The translations under genes were made by a program, and so were the position numbers. 64,000 nucleotides of DNA. It comes from CBDDFV01 sp965227335. Lineage in GTDB: Bacteria; Planctomycetota; Phycisphaerae; Phycisphaerales; SM1A02. Location: assembly GCA_965227335.1 (NCBI GenBank), contig CBDDFV010000001.1:1240001-1304000 (forward strand), given 5' to 3'. Shown here one piece after another: positions 47,708 through 55,532 of the stretch. Numbering within the stretch: position 1 is the stretch's first letter; the number at the start of each line of letters is the position of its first letter. The notes under the pieces were generated by a model. It made no database searches. It was given only the letters and a program-made list of their open reading frames with translations, and was not told where the DNA came from.

Positions 47708-48346
47708 TCACACCGCCGCGCCCTGCCGGGCCCGCGCGAATCGATCCGCGACGGCGGACCAGTTGACGACGTCCCACCACGCGCTGATGTAGTCGGGACG
47801 ACGGTTCTGGTAGTTCAGGTAATACGCGTGCTCCCACACATCCAGACCGAGGATCGGCGTGCACGGGCAGTCGACCAGATCGCCCATCAGCGGGTTGTCC
47901 TGGTTGGGCGTCGAGCAGACGCACAGTCCGCCGTCCGACTTCACGCCCAGCCACGCCCAGCCGGAGCCGAACCGCGTCGCCGCCGCGTTCGCGAACTTCT
48001 CCTTGAACGCGTCAAACGATCCGAACGCGTCGTTGATCGCCGACCCCAGATCGCCGTCCGGGGTCCCGCCCGCCTTCGGACCCATCACCGACCAGAACAG
48101 CGAGTGGTTGAAGTGGCCGCCCCCGTTGTTGCGGACCGCGCCCCGCTTGTCGTCCGGCGCGGCGGCGAGGTTTGAGACGATCTCCTCGATCGACTTCCCC
48201 GCCAGCGACGTGCCTTCGATCGCCGCGTTCAATTTGGAGACGTACCCGGCGTGATGCTTGCCGTGGTGAATCTCCATCGTCCGCTTGTCGATCGCGGGCT
48301 CGAGCGCATCGTGGGCGTACGGAAGATCCGGAAGTTCAAAGCTCAT
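47708..48346 (-). CDS. sodA: Superoxide dismutase (Mn-type Fe/Mn family)
   Basis: 212 residues with AGAGGAA before the ATG. The N-terminus is PDLPYAHDALEPAIDKRTME. Metal ligands are His27 (EIHHGKHHAGYV), the His of GGGHFNHSLFWSVMGP, and Asp and His in DVWEHAYYLNYQNRRPDY. The GGGHFNHSLFW form and CSTPNQDNPLMG favour the Mn type over the Fe type. It converts superoxide to peroxide and oxygen and probably acts in the cytosol; no signal peptide is seen. A good promoter lies upstream (48508-48536). It is separate from, but thematically close to, the photo-oxidative stress block at 6-16 kb. Confidence 0.95.
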   Translation of the reverse strand: MSFELPDLPYAHDALEPAIDKRTMEIHHGKHHAGYVSKLNAAIEGTSLAGKSIEEIVSNLAAAPDDKRGAVRNNGGGHFNHSLFWSVMGPKAGGTPDGDLGSAINDAFGSFDAFKEKFANAAATRFGSGWAWLGVKSDGGLCVCSTPNQDNPLMGDLVDCPCTPILGLDVWEHAYYLNYQNRRPDYISAWWDVVNWSAVADRFARARQGAAV

Positions 48347-48660
48347 GAAACCATTCCTCTCTGTGAACCGGCGCCCCCCGGCGGCCGGGACCTCATGCTG
48401 GATTCGAAGACGACACGTTCGTCGCATGCGAGACGCTGACGCCGCGCCCGGCTCGCCGCTGAGGATCCCGCCGCGACCAGGCCGCCGCGCAGCGCGGCCG
48501 ACTTGTCATTATCGGGCCGTTGCGTCCTCCGGACAACCACGCTGGCGCCCTCGTCCGCCCCGACCCCCCCGGCGACATCCATGAGAATCGGTACGATACG
48601 GCCCGGACCGCCCGACGTTCACCGTCTCCGACCTCCTCGCGACGACTCCGGAGTCCCCCC
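48347..48660. other. Divergent intergenic region between sodA and a membrane-protein gene
   Basis: 314 bases. It holds the sodA promoter (48508-48536, minus strand) and a leader of about 155 bases. On the plus side GGAG at 48650-48653 precedes the GTG of the membrane-protein gene; a plus-strand promoter was not identified. No RNA gene or repeat seen. Confidence 0.5.
48508..48536 (-). promoter_or_regulatory. Sigma-70-type promoter for sodA
   Basis: On the minus strand TTGTCC (48531-48536) and GATAAT (48508-48513) are separated by exactly 17 bases. It lies about 160 bases before the sodA ATG. No Fur, SoxR or OxyR-like site is recognised. Confidence 0.5.
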
Positions 48661-50337
48661 GTGCCCTCGTCCCATCGACCCTCGCTCGAAACGCTCGACC
48701 TCGGGGCCCTCGTCCAGTTCCACCGCGTCCTGCGCGCCGTCACCATGGCGATGCAGCCGCCCCGACTCGTCACCGCCCTCCTCATGGTCTGCCTCCTCCT
48801 CGCCGGCGGACGGGCGTGGGACGCCGTCTCCGGTCGCGAAGTCAGCCCCGGCGGACTCACGGACTATTCCAACGATGAGCGCGGCGCCCTCCAGAGCGAA
48901 CTCCGCGCCGCCGTCCTCGCCTACGTCGACGACCCCGAAGATCGACCCGCCGGCCCGCCCAACGTCTGGCGACTCGACACCCGCGAAACCCTCGACCTCC
49001 TCGCCGTCCACTACGGACGCGATCGCGCCCGCGCTGAGCGCGGCGTCAGCGGACGCGAAGAGGGCGAAGGCGTCGTCAACAAGTCGCAGATCCACCTCGA
49101 CGACCGACAGTACCTCGACACCCTCGAACGCATTCACGTCGCCCAGCCGCGCGGCGTCTTCGAGGCGGTGGCGGGCGAAGGCCGGCGTGAGTTCGTCCGA
49201 CTGACCCGCGGCGTCGTCACGTTGCGCCCCGGCCAGAGCCTCGACGCCGCGATCGGCCTCTTCGTCCGCCTCCCGCTCAACGCCTGGCGACTCGATCGCG
49301 CCTTCGCGCTCGTCTACGGCGTGTTCTTTCTCCTCGTCGTCGCCCTCGGCGGCGGGGCCCTCTGCCGCATGGCGGCGTGCGACTTCGGCGGACGCGAACG
49401 CCTCCGGGTGCGCGAGGCGTTCGACTTCGCGTTCGGCGCGTGGGGACGACTCATCGGCGCGCCGCTGCTGCCGCTCCTCCTCGCCGGCGTCTTCGCCCTT
49501 GTGCTCGCCGGCCTCGGCCTGCTCATGACCGTCGACTGGCTCGATATCGTCGGCGCGCTGCTCTACCCGATCGGGATGCTCATCGGGTTCCTGATCGCGT
49601 TCCTCATCATCATCTACACCGCGGGCTTCTCGCTGCTCGTGCCCGCCGTCGCCTGTGAACGCTGCGACGCCGCCGACGCCCACCAGCGCGCCTACGCGTA
49701 CGTCATCAACCGTCCGCTTCACCTGATCGGCTACACCGTCGTCGCCGTCATCGGACTCGCCGTGGGCTACGTCATCGTCGCGCTGTTCGCGTCCGTCATG
49801 CTCAATGTCACGGCGTCGCTCTACGGCGTCCTGACGTGGAGCCGCGGACTCGCCGGCGCCGGCGGATTCGCCATCTGGGACCTCTCGCCCCCCAGCCTCG
49901 ACGGCTTCCCGCTCGCGGCCAACGAATCCGTCGCGGCCGGACTCATCGGGTTCTGGCAGCGACTCATCGTGCTTCTCGTCGTCGCGTACGTCTTCGCCTA
50001 CTACTTCGCGGCGTCGACCATCGTCTACCTCCTCGTCCGACGATCGTCCGACGGTCAGGACGTCGGCGAACTCTGGCGACCCGGCGACATCCCCGGCACG
50101 ATGATCCCCGCCCCCGCGAAACAACGCGGCCGCCTCGAACGAGGCCTCGGCGCGGTCGCCTCCGCCGCGTCCCGACGACTCTCCCGACGCGCCGCCGCCG
50201 CCCCGCCACGGCCGAAACCCGAACGCACCACCGAACCCAAACCCGACGACGCCGACGCCCTCGGCCCCGAACTGCTCTCCGAAGAAGAACGCGAAGCCGC
50301 CGCGAAGATCAAGCAGGAAGAGTCGGAGACGAAGTAG
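48661..50337 (+). CDS. Polytopic membrane protein of unknown function
   Basis: 558 residues from a GTG with GGAG upstream. A first membrane segment (LVTALLMVCLLLAGGRAWD) is followed by a ~170-residue non-membrane loop (ERGALQSELRAAVLAYVDDP; LDTLERIHVAQPRGVFEAVA). Then come about six membrane segments, among them ALVYGVFFLLVVALGGGALC, LLPLLLAGVFALVLAGLGLL, MLIGFLIAFLIIIYTAGFSL, and VVAVIGLAVGYVIVALFASV. The C-terminus is cytosolic-looking, Pro/Arg-rich, then highly acidic and lysine-rich (SEEEREAAAKIKQEESETK). I do not recognise a named family. The acidic/basic tail may bind a partner. Confidence 0.75.
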   Translation: MPSSHRPSLETLDLGALVQFHRVLRAVTMAMQPPRLVTALLMVCLLLAGGRAWDAVSGREVSPGGLTDYSNDERGALQSELRAAVLAYVDDPEDRPAGPPNVWRLDTRETLDLLAVHYGRDRARAERGVSGREEGEGVVNKSQIHLDDRQYLDTLERIHVAQPRGVFEAVAGEGRREFVRLTRGVVTLRPGQSLDAAIGLFVRLPLNAWRLDRAFALVYGVFFLLVVALGGGALCRMAACDFGGRERLRVREAFDFAFGAWGRLIGAPLLPLLLAGVFALVLAGLGLLMTVDWLDIVGALLYPIGMLIGFLIAFLIIIYTAGFSLLVPAVACERCDAADAHQRAYAYVINRPLHLIGYTVVAVIGLAVGYVIVALFASVMLNVTASLYGVLTWSRGLAGAGGFAIWDLSPPSLDGFPLAANESVAAGLIGFWQRLIVLLVVAYVFAYYFAASTIVYLLVRRSSDGQDVGELWRPGDIPGTMIPAPAKQRGRLERGLGAVASAASRRLSRRAAAAPPRPKPERTTEPKPDDADALGPELLSEEEREAAAKIKQEESETK

Positions 50338-50353
50338 GGGGACGGCGCCCCAC

Positions 50354-50387
50354 GAAAAACGCCGTCGCCCCGCAGGACGACGGCGTT
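50354..50387 (-). terminator. Intrinsic terminator for the DUF2617 gene
   Basis: AACGCCGTCG and CGACGGCGTT form a 10-bp stem with a 10-base loop; on the minus strand the stem is followed by further Ts. It lies 34 bases past the DUF2617 stop. Confidence 0.7.
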
Positions 50388-50420
50388 CGCGTCGTGTTCG
50401 CATCCACCGGTCTGGTGGAA

Positions 50421-50993
50421 TCAGGCGTTGGCGTTCGCCGCCGCCCGGGCCTTGATCTGGAAGATGCTCTGCGTCCGCAGCACCAGGCCGCAGTCGCTCC
50501 GCAGGTGATAGCCCTGGCAGTGCACCTCGTCGCTGTACCGCTGGACATCCACCAGCGACAGGTTCGGCTGCTGATTCCGGTTCGTGCTCCAGACCGACAT
50601 CAGGCAGTCGCCGTGACGACCATGCTCGAGCATCTCGTTGTAGGTGCTCAGGTAGAGATGATCCGTCAGGGTCTCCGTCTGCATCGTGGTGAGGTACACG
50701 ATCCGATCCGAAAACTCGGTCTCGTGGTCCTTCTCGCCCGCGCAGGGGAGCGTCGCCACGTGGCCGCGATCCGGGAGATCCGTGATGTCGTCCGTCACGA
50801 CCTCCGTGACGCAGAGACCCTCGAACTGGAACCGGGCCGCGTGTCCGCCCCGGAAAATCCAGCTCTCGTACTCATATCCGGCGTGGTCGATCTTCTGCCG
50901 ACCCTCGATTTGAAAGAACTCAGGGTGCACCGCGGTGCGGTACAGCACCATGTTGTAGGACTGCAAGCTGGTTGTCTTTGAACCAAGACTCAT
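50421..50993 (-). CDS. DUF2617-like protein
   Basis: A 190-residue soluble protein. From memory it resembles DUF2617 proteins of Planctomycetota: an L-Y-x-R-x-[VL]-H-P-E-x-F motif here as VLYRTAVHPEFFQIEGRQKI, then a central ARFQFEGLCVTEVVTDDITD, and CQGYHLRSDCGLVLRTQSIF near the end. No catalytic motif or membrane segment is seen, and the family has no known function. The leader holds AAGGGTAAGGG as ribosome site and, further up, a hairpin with a U7 run. The family call is moderate. Confidence 0.65.
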   Translation of the reverse strand: MSLGSKTTSLQSYNMVLYRTAVHPEFFQIEGRQKIDHAGYEYESWIFRGGHAARFQFEGLCVTEVVTDDITDLPDRGHVATLPCAGEKDHETEFSDRIVYLTTMQTETLTDHLYLSTYNEMLEHGRHGDCLMSVWSTNRNQQPNLSLVDVQRYSDEVHCQGYHLRSDCGLVLRTQSIFQIKARAAANANA

Positions 50994-51379
50994 GAACCAC
51001 CCTTACCCTTCAAAAAAACAACGGGGGAGAGAACTCTCCTCCTCCTCCGTTCGTCAGCAGGATTCTTGCGAATTGCGACGGAAAGACAAGCGCAAACTTG
51101 CAAATTTCCCAGCGCCTCCCGGATGACTGGTCCGAAGTCGCCTGACATCAACAGGTTGGTCCGAGAAACACCACGACCACGATCTGTAGTGGGTGTTCGA
51201 TCGACGCCCGCTCCCCCCAAAGCACGGGCCCGCCGACCTTCGCGAAGCCGCCCGAATTAACTGGCGAAGGCCCCCCGAATCGCCGGATAGACGCCTGAGA
51301 CGCCGCATTCAGCGCGGCAATTCCTGCATCCCCGCGTCCGATGCCGCTCGCTCAAGTCCCTTCCAGAGATGACCTGGAC
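50994..51379. other. Divergent intergenic region between DUF2617 and HEAT-repeat genes
   Basis: 386 bases, with an unusually AT-rich patch near 51060-51110. It contains a hairpin plus U-run (51012-51042, minus strand) in the DUF2617 leader and a weak minus-strand promoter candidate (TTGTCT, 16 bases, AAGAAT). An alternative ATG for the HEAT gene lies at 51341 without a ribosome site. No RNA gene recognised. Confidence 0.4.
51012..51042 (-). promoter_or_regulatory. Terminator-like hairpin in the DUF2617 leader
   Basis: On the minus strand GGAGGAGAG and CTCTCCCCC form a stem with one mismatch, then GTTG and seven Ts, only about 18 bases before the DUF2617 ATG. Such a structure in a leader could be an attenuator; it might also end an unseen short transcript. 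Confidence 0.35.
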
Positions 51380-53269
51380 ATGCCGTCCATCGACGACCGA
51401 CTCCAACGCCTGATCCACGCCGCCTCGCCCGATGAGGCCGTCGATATCCTCGACGCCGCCCTCCGACACGCCGCGGACGACGAAGTCGATTCCCTCGCGC
51501 ACACCCTCCTTGACCTCGACACCGACGACGCCTGGGTCGCGGTCATGCGACGCTGGCGACGACTCGCCCCCGCCGTCCGGGTCCGCGTCACCCAACACGC
51601 CGCGCGGCTCGATCGCCGGCTCCGACTCCTCCTCGGCCTCGGCAAACGCACCAGCCACGAACAGGCCCTCGACGTCATCGCCGCCGCCGGCGGCGCCCGA
51701 CACCTCGCCACCCTCGTCCACCTGCTCGACAATCCCGTGGAGTCCATTCGCCGACGCGCGGCGTCGGCCTTCCGCTCCTGTGTCGACGACCTCGTCGATA
51801 ACCCCCGGCATCCAGGTCTCCCGGTCCGCCATCGCGCCCGCATCGAATCCCGCCTGCTCGAGGCCCTCGCCGTCCCCCGTGACGATCGCCACGAGCCGCT
51901 CTTCCTCCTGACCGCGATCCTGGCTGACCACGCCGGACCGACTCTCGCGGCCGAACTCAACGACAGCGACAGTCCCGCCGCGTTTGCGTTGCAACGCGTC
52001 TGCGCGAACATCGACCAACCGGACGCCCGCCGCCGACTCATCCGCTGGATGGGACGTCCGGGTCTGGGCCGTCGTCCGGTGCGCCGGCTCGCCGGTCTCA
52101 GCGGTTCGGAGGCGTTCAGCGATTTCCTCGCCGACGGGCACCTGCTCCGCAATCCGAAGCGACGTCCGATGCTCCGCACCGCGGACCGCCCCGTCCGTTG
52201 CGCGCCGACCATCGACGACCTGCCTCGCATGCGCGTCGAATCGCTCCGTCACGTCCCCGCGCTGCTCCGCAATCTCAAGCTCAGCACGCCGACCCGGATC
52301 GAGCGTCTGACCGAACTCATGGTCGCGCCGGATCCGCGAACGCGGCTGCTGGCGGTGTGCGAACTGCAACGCGAACGACACGACGCGGCGCAGACGGCGC
52401 TCGCCTCCTTCGCCCGGGACGCCCACGCGGGCGTCGCGACGCTGGCGGGCGCCGCCATATGCCAGCGCGCCCGCCCGTCGACGCCCGTCGCGGATCGCTT
52501 CGCGCGGCACGACATCGACACGCCCGCTTCGCGTTACGTCCAGACGGCCGCGTGGTCGCGCGACATCGAAGCGTTCCTCTTCGCCGCCCCCGAAGCCCCC
52601 GTCCAGCTCCGCATCGCCGCCGCCCACACCCTGATGAACGCCGAGCCCGAGCGTTTCGTGGCGTGCGTGCGCGGCCTGCTCGTCGAGCCCGCCGGCCCCC
52701 ACGCCCTCGCCGCCATGGAGATCGTCCGCCGTCTCGAACTCACGGGCCGGGTCGAGGGATCGTTGATCGATCTGATGCGGGGCGGCGATCCGAAGCTCGC
52801 CTCCGCCGCCGCCCTGACCCTCGGCGACGACCAGGTCGACGATCGTCTCGACGTGCTCGAAGAGGCGATCAAGCATGACGACCCCCGCGTCGCCGCGAAC
52901 GCAGTCGAGGCGATCGACCACGCCCGTCCGACCGAGACGCCGCGCATCGTCGAGATCATGGCCCCCATCTGCGAGAGTCAGCGCAACCGCGCGCGAGCGA
53001 ATGCGATCCGGTCGCTCGTTCGGCGTGATCCCGATGAAGGCGCGCCGCAACTGCATCTGATGCTCGACGACGACGATCCCCGCCATCGCCTGAGCGCGAT
53101 CTGGACCGCCCGCCGCGCCCGCGCAACGCCGATGATCGCGCACCTGCGGGCGCTCTCGGAACGCGATGCGCACGTCGATGTTCGCCGCCGCGCCCGATCC
53201 GCGATGACGGCGCTCGAAGTGATCCGCGGTCCGGTGCGTCCGGCCGCGGTCGTGGGAGTGGACGCATGA
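51380..53269 (+). CDS. HEAT-repeat protein
   Basis: About 629 residues from the ATG at 51380 (an upstream ATG at 51341 is possible). The protein is made of degenerate helical pairs with HEAT character throughout, e.g. RHLATLVHLLDNPVESIRRR, ERLTELMVAPDPRTRLLAVC, SLIDLMRGGDPKLASAAALT and DVLEEAIKHDDPRVAANAVE, each with the central D-x-x-x-R-x-x-A-A pattern. No enzyme motif, signal peptide or membrane segment is visible. HEAT solenoids serve as protein-binding scaffolds. Its stop overlaps a small membrane-protein gene (ATGA), so the two products are likely made together and may interact. Confidence 0.8.
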   Translation: MPSIDDRLQRLIHAASPDEAVDILDAALRHAADDEVDSLAHTLLDLDTDDAWVAVMRRWRRLAPAVRVRVTQHAARLDRRLRLLLGLGKRTSHEQALDVIAAAGGARHLATLVHLLDNPVESIRRRAASAFRSCVDDLVDNPRHPGLPVRHRARIESRLLEALAVPRDDRHEPLFLLTAILADHAGPTLAAELNDSDSPAAFALQRVCANIDQPDARRRLIRWMGRPGLGRRPVRRLAGLSGSEAFSDFLADGHLLRNPKRRPMLRTADRPVRCAPTIDDLPRMRVESLRHVPALLRNLKLSTPTRIERLTELMVAPDPRTRLLAVCELQRERHDAAQTALASFARDAHAGVATLAGAAICQRARPSTPVADRFARHDIDTPASRYVQTAAWSRDIEAFLFAAPEAPVQLRIAAAHTLMNAEPERFVACVRGLLVEPAGPHALAAMEIVRRLELTGRVEGSLIDLMRGGDPKLASAAALTLGDDQVDDRLDVLEEAIKHDDPRVAANAVEAIDHARPTETPRIVEIMAPICESQRNRARANAIRSLVRRDPDEGAPQLHLMLDDDDPRHRLSAIWTARRARATPMIAHLRALSERDAHVDVRRRARSAMTALEVIRGPVRPAAVVGVDA

Positions 53270-53688
53270 TTGACCCGTCGCCCGTGTTCTTCGCCCTCGA
53301 TCCCGTCCTGCTCGCCTCCGCCGCGGATGACCTGCGTCGCGTGGCGGAAGTGATGCGCGACGGCGGCGAACTGCATCTCAGTCCGAGCGGGTTCGCGCTG
53401 ATCCTCGGCGGTGCGGGCGCCATGCTCACGTCCGCGGTGGCGTACAGCCTCCTGAGCCGGGATCGCAGCCGGCACGGCGCGGCGTTCCGCGAGATCTGCC
53501 GCGCATTCAGCCTCGAACGCCGGCATCGTCGCGCCTTGCTCGCGGCGGCGGAGACGCTCGACGATCCCTCGCCCGCCGCGCTCCTCGTCAGTCGCGGCTG
53601 CTTCGAGACGGCCCTGCGTCGTCTGCGGCCCGATCGCGAGATGCGGGCCCTCCTCGACGACGTCGGCGCCCGCGTCTTCGGCCGCTGA
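53266..53688 (+). CDS. Small protein with one membrane segment, coupled to the HEAT gene
   Basis: 140 residues, starting within the HEAT gene stop. The N-terminal ~40 residues are helical and hydrophilic (ASAADDLRRVAEVMRDGGEL), then one hydrophobic segment (GFALILGGAGAMLTSAVAYS), then a basic helical C-terminus (AAFREICRAFSLERRHRRAL; RRLRPDREMRALLDDVGARV). I do not recognise a family. The overlap suggests it may anchor the HEAT protein at the membrane. Confidence 0.65.
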   Translation: MIDPSPVFFALDPVLLASAADDLRRVAEVMRDGGELHLSPSGFALILGGAGAMLTSAVAYSLLSRDRSRHGAAFREICRAFSLERRHRRALLAAAETLDDPSPAALLVSRGCFETALRRLRPDREMRALLDDVGARVFGR

Positions 53689-53777
53689 CCACGCTTGGCG
53701 TCTTGCGGCGCGGATCCCGGCGCCCGTGACGGGACGGGGCCGACGCGTGCTGCGGCGGCCCGGTACGATCCCCGCCC

Positions 53778-54734
53778 ATGGCGATCCCCACCCCCGGCCC
53801 AGATGGTCTCGGTATCGGCCTCGGCGAAGCGGCCGGTCTCGCGACCGCCGCGTGCTGGGTCGTCACGTCGCTCTGCTTCGCCGCCGCCGGTCGGCGGGTG
53901 GGCTCCGGGCGAGTCAATCTCATCCGAATCTTCATGGCCGTGGTCATGCTCGGCGGCGTCCACTGGATCGTCTTCCACACCCCGCTGCCGCAGGTGGACG
54001 CCCGCGCCCTCTGGTTTCTCATCGCCTCCGGCGTCATCGGCCTGTCGATCGGCGATCAACTGCTCTTCACCGCCCTGGTCGACATCGGCTCGCGTCTCTC
54101 CACCCTGATGATGACGCTCGCCCCGCCGATCGCGGCGGTCCTCGCGTGGTTCACGCTCGGTGAACACCTCTCCGCCCTGAAGATCATCGGGATCGTGGTC
54201 ACGGTGGGGGGGATCGCCTGGGTCGCGGCCGAACGACCGCTGACGCCCCCCGTGAATCCCGGACATCGGACGCGAGGGTTCATCTTCGGACTCCTCGCCG
54301 CCGCGTGTCAGGCGATCGGGTTCATCCTCGCAAAGTTCGGCATGGGCTTCGGACGCGACGAAGCGCTCGCGGTGAATCCCTGGTCCGCGACGCTGGTCCG
54401 CATGGTCTTCGCGGCGATGGGCGTGGCGGTGATCGTGTGGGCCACCCGGGCGGTGCAGGCGCGGCGGGGCGGCACGCATCCCGGCCGCATGTCCCCCCGC
54501 GCGTGGACGCTCATCTCCCTCGGCGCCGTGTTCGGCCCCGTCCTCGGCGTGTGGCTTTCGCTCGTGGCCCTCGACAACACCGACGCCGGCGTCGCCGCCA
54601 CACTCATGTCGATGTCGCCGGTCTTCATCCTGCCGTTTGCGGTGATCATCGAAAAGGAACGCGTCACCTGGCGGGCGATCCTCGGGGCGATGATCGCCAT
54701 CGTCGGCGTGGCGTTGCTGACGTTCGCGAAGTGA
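53778..54734 (+). CDS. EamA/DMT-family transporter
   Basis: 318 residues with ten predicted membrane segments in two EamA repeats. The first repeat includes GLATAACWVVTSLCFAAAGR and LMMTLAPPIAAVLAWFTLGEHLS, and the second AACQAIGFILAKFGMGFGRD and VAATLMSMSPVFILPFAVIIEKE followed by AILGAMIAIVGVALLTFAK. The P-x-x-x-x-x-x-x-x-x-G/E-x-E-x-x-x arrangement after helix 4/9 is typical of RhaT/EamA exporters. These carry small metabolites outward; the substrate cannot be told. It is followed 14 bases later by the uracil-DNA glycosylase gene, probably as one transcript. Confidence 0.92.
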   Translation: MAIPTPGPDGLGIGLGEAAGLATAACWVVTSLCFAAAGRRVGSGRVNLIRIFMAVVMLGGVHWIVFHTPLPQVDARALWFLIASGVIGLSIGDQLLFTALVDIGSRLSTLMMTLAPPIAAVLAWFTLGEHLSALKIIGIVVTVGGIAWVAAERPLTPPVNPGHRTRGFIFGLLAAACQAIGFILAKFGMGFGRDEALAVNPWSATLVRMVFAAMGVAVIVWATRAVQARRGGTHPGRMSPRAWTLISLGAVFGPVLGVWLSLVALDNTDAGVAATLMSMSPVFILPFAVIIEKERVTWRAILGAMIAIVGVALLTFAK

Positions 54735-54748
54735 GCGATGATGGCGAC

Positions 54749-55480
54749 ATGCCTGAGCACGCCGACGACCGCCGCGCCCGACGCGACCTCATGACCGACG
54801 CCCTCCTTGGCGTCGACTTCGCCCCCGCCCCGCGCCGCGCGGGCGGGCCGCAGGTGGAGGTGAAGCCGATCGCAATCTCCGATCCGGCCGGCGGGGCGTC
54901 GAGCGGAAAGCAGGCCGCGCTCGATGCGATCCGTCAGCGGCACGACGCCGAATGCGCGCATTGCACGTCCGTCACCACCCACACCCAGACCGTGTTCGGC
55001 GAAGGACACCCCGACGCGGATCTCATGTTCATCGGCGAGGCGCCCGGCGCGGAAGAAGACAGGACCGGGCGCCCCTTCGTCGGACGCGCCGGACAGAAAC
55101 TCAACGAGATCATCACCGCGATGGGACTCGCCCGTGAAGACGTCTACATCGCCAACGTCCTGAAGTCCCGACCGCCCAACAACCGCACGCCCCAGGCGGA
55201 CGAGATCGCGGCGTGCTCGCCCTACCTCCGCGAGCAGATCCTCTCGATCGAACCGAAGGTCATCGTCACCCTCGGCGGACCCGCGACGAAACTCATGCTC
55301 GATACGAAGACCGGCATCACGCGACTGCGCGGCGTGTGGCAGACCGTTAACGTCGACGGCCGGTCGTTCGACGTCATGCCGACCTTCCACCCCGCATACC
55401 TGCTCCGCAACTACACCCGCGAGACCCGCATGCAGGTCTGGTCGGACATGCAGGCGGCGCAGGCGCGACTGGGGGGCTGA
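54749..55480 (+). CDS. Family-4-like uracil-DNA glycosylase with one Fe-S cysteine replaced by Ser
   Basis: 243 residues. The catalytic motif 1 is FIGEAPGAEEDRTGRPFVGR (residue ~95), and motif 2 is MPTFHPAYLLRN near the end. Family-4 enzymes excise uracil from DNA and hold a [4Fe-4S] cluster on four cysteines. Here C69 and C72 (CAHC) and C156 (AACSPYL) are present, but position 140 in NVLKSRPPNNR is Ser (TCC) where the family usually has K-C-R-P-P. The 16-residue spacing to C156 is preserved. The N-terminal ~60 residues are extra and low in conserved features. Either Ser is a ligand, a fourth ligand comes from elsewhere, or the cluster is altered. Confidence 0.87.
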   Translation: MPEHADDRRARRDLMTDALLGVDFAPAPRRAGGPQVEVKPIAISDPAGGASSGKQAALDAIRQRHDAECAHCTSVTTHTQTVFGEGHPDADLMFIGEAPGAEEDRTGRPFVGRAGQKLNEIITAMGLAREDVYIANVLKSRPPNNRTPQADEIAACSPYLREQILSIEPKVIVTLGGPATKLMLDTKTGITRLRGVWQTVNVDGRSFDVMPTFHPAYLLRNYTRETRMQVWSDMQAAQARLGG

Positions 55481-55532
55481 TCGCAGCCCGACGGGCGGCG
55501 GGTATCGGTCGTCCCGCCACGCTCAACTCCCC

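Noticed and set aside
55497..55518. GGCGGG/CCCGCC hairpin between the convergent glycosylase and large secreted protein genes
   Set aside because: Short stem, no U run on either side; too weak to call a terminator in GC-rich DNA.
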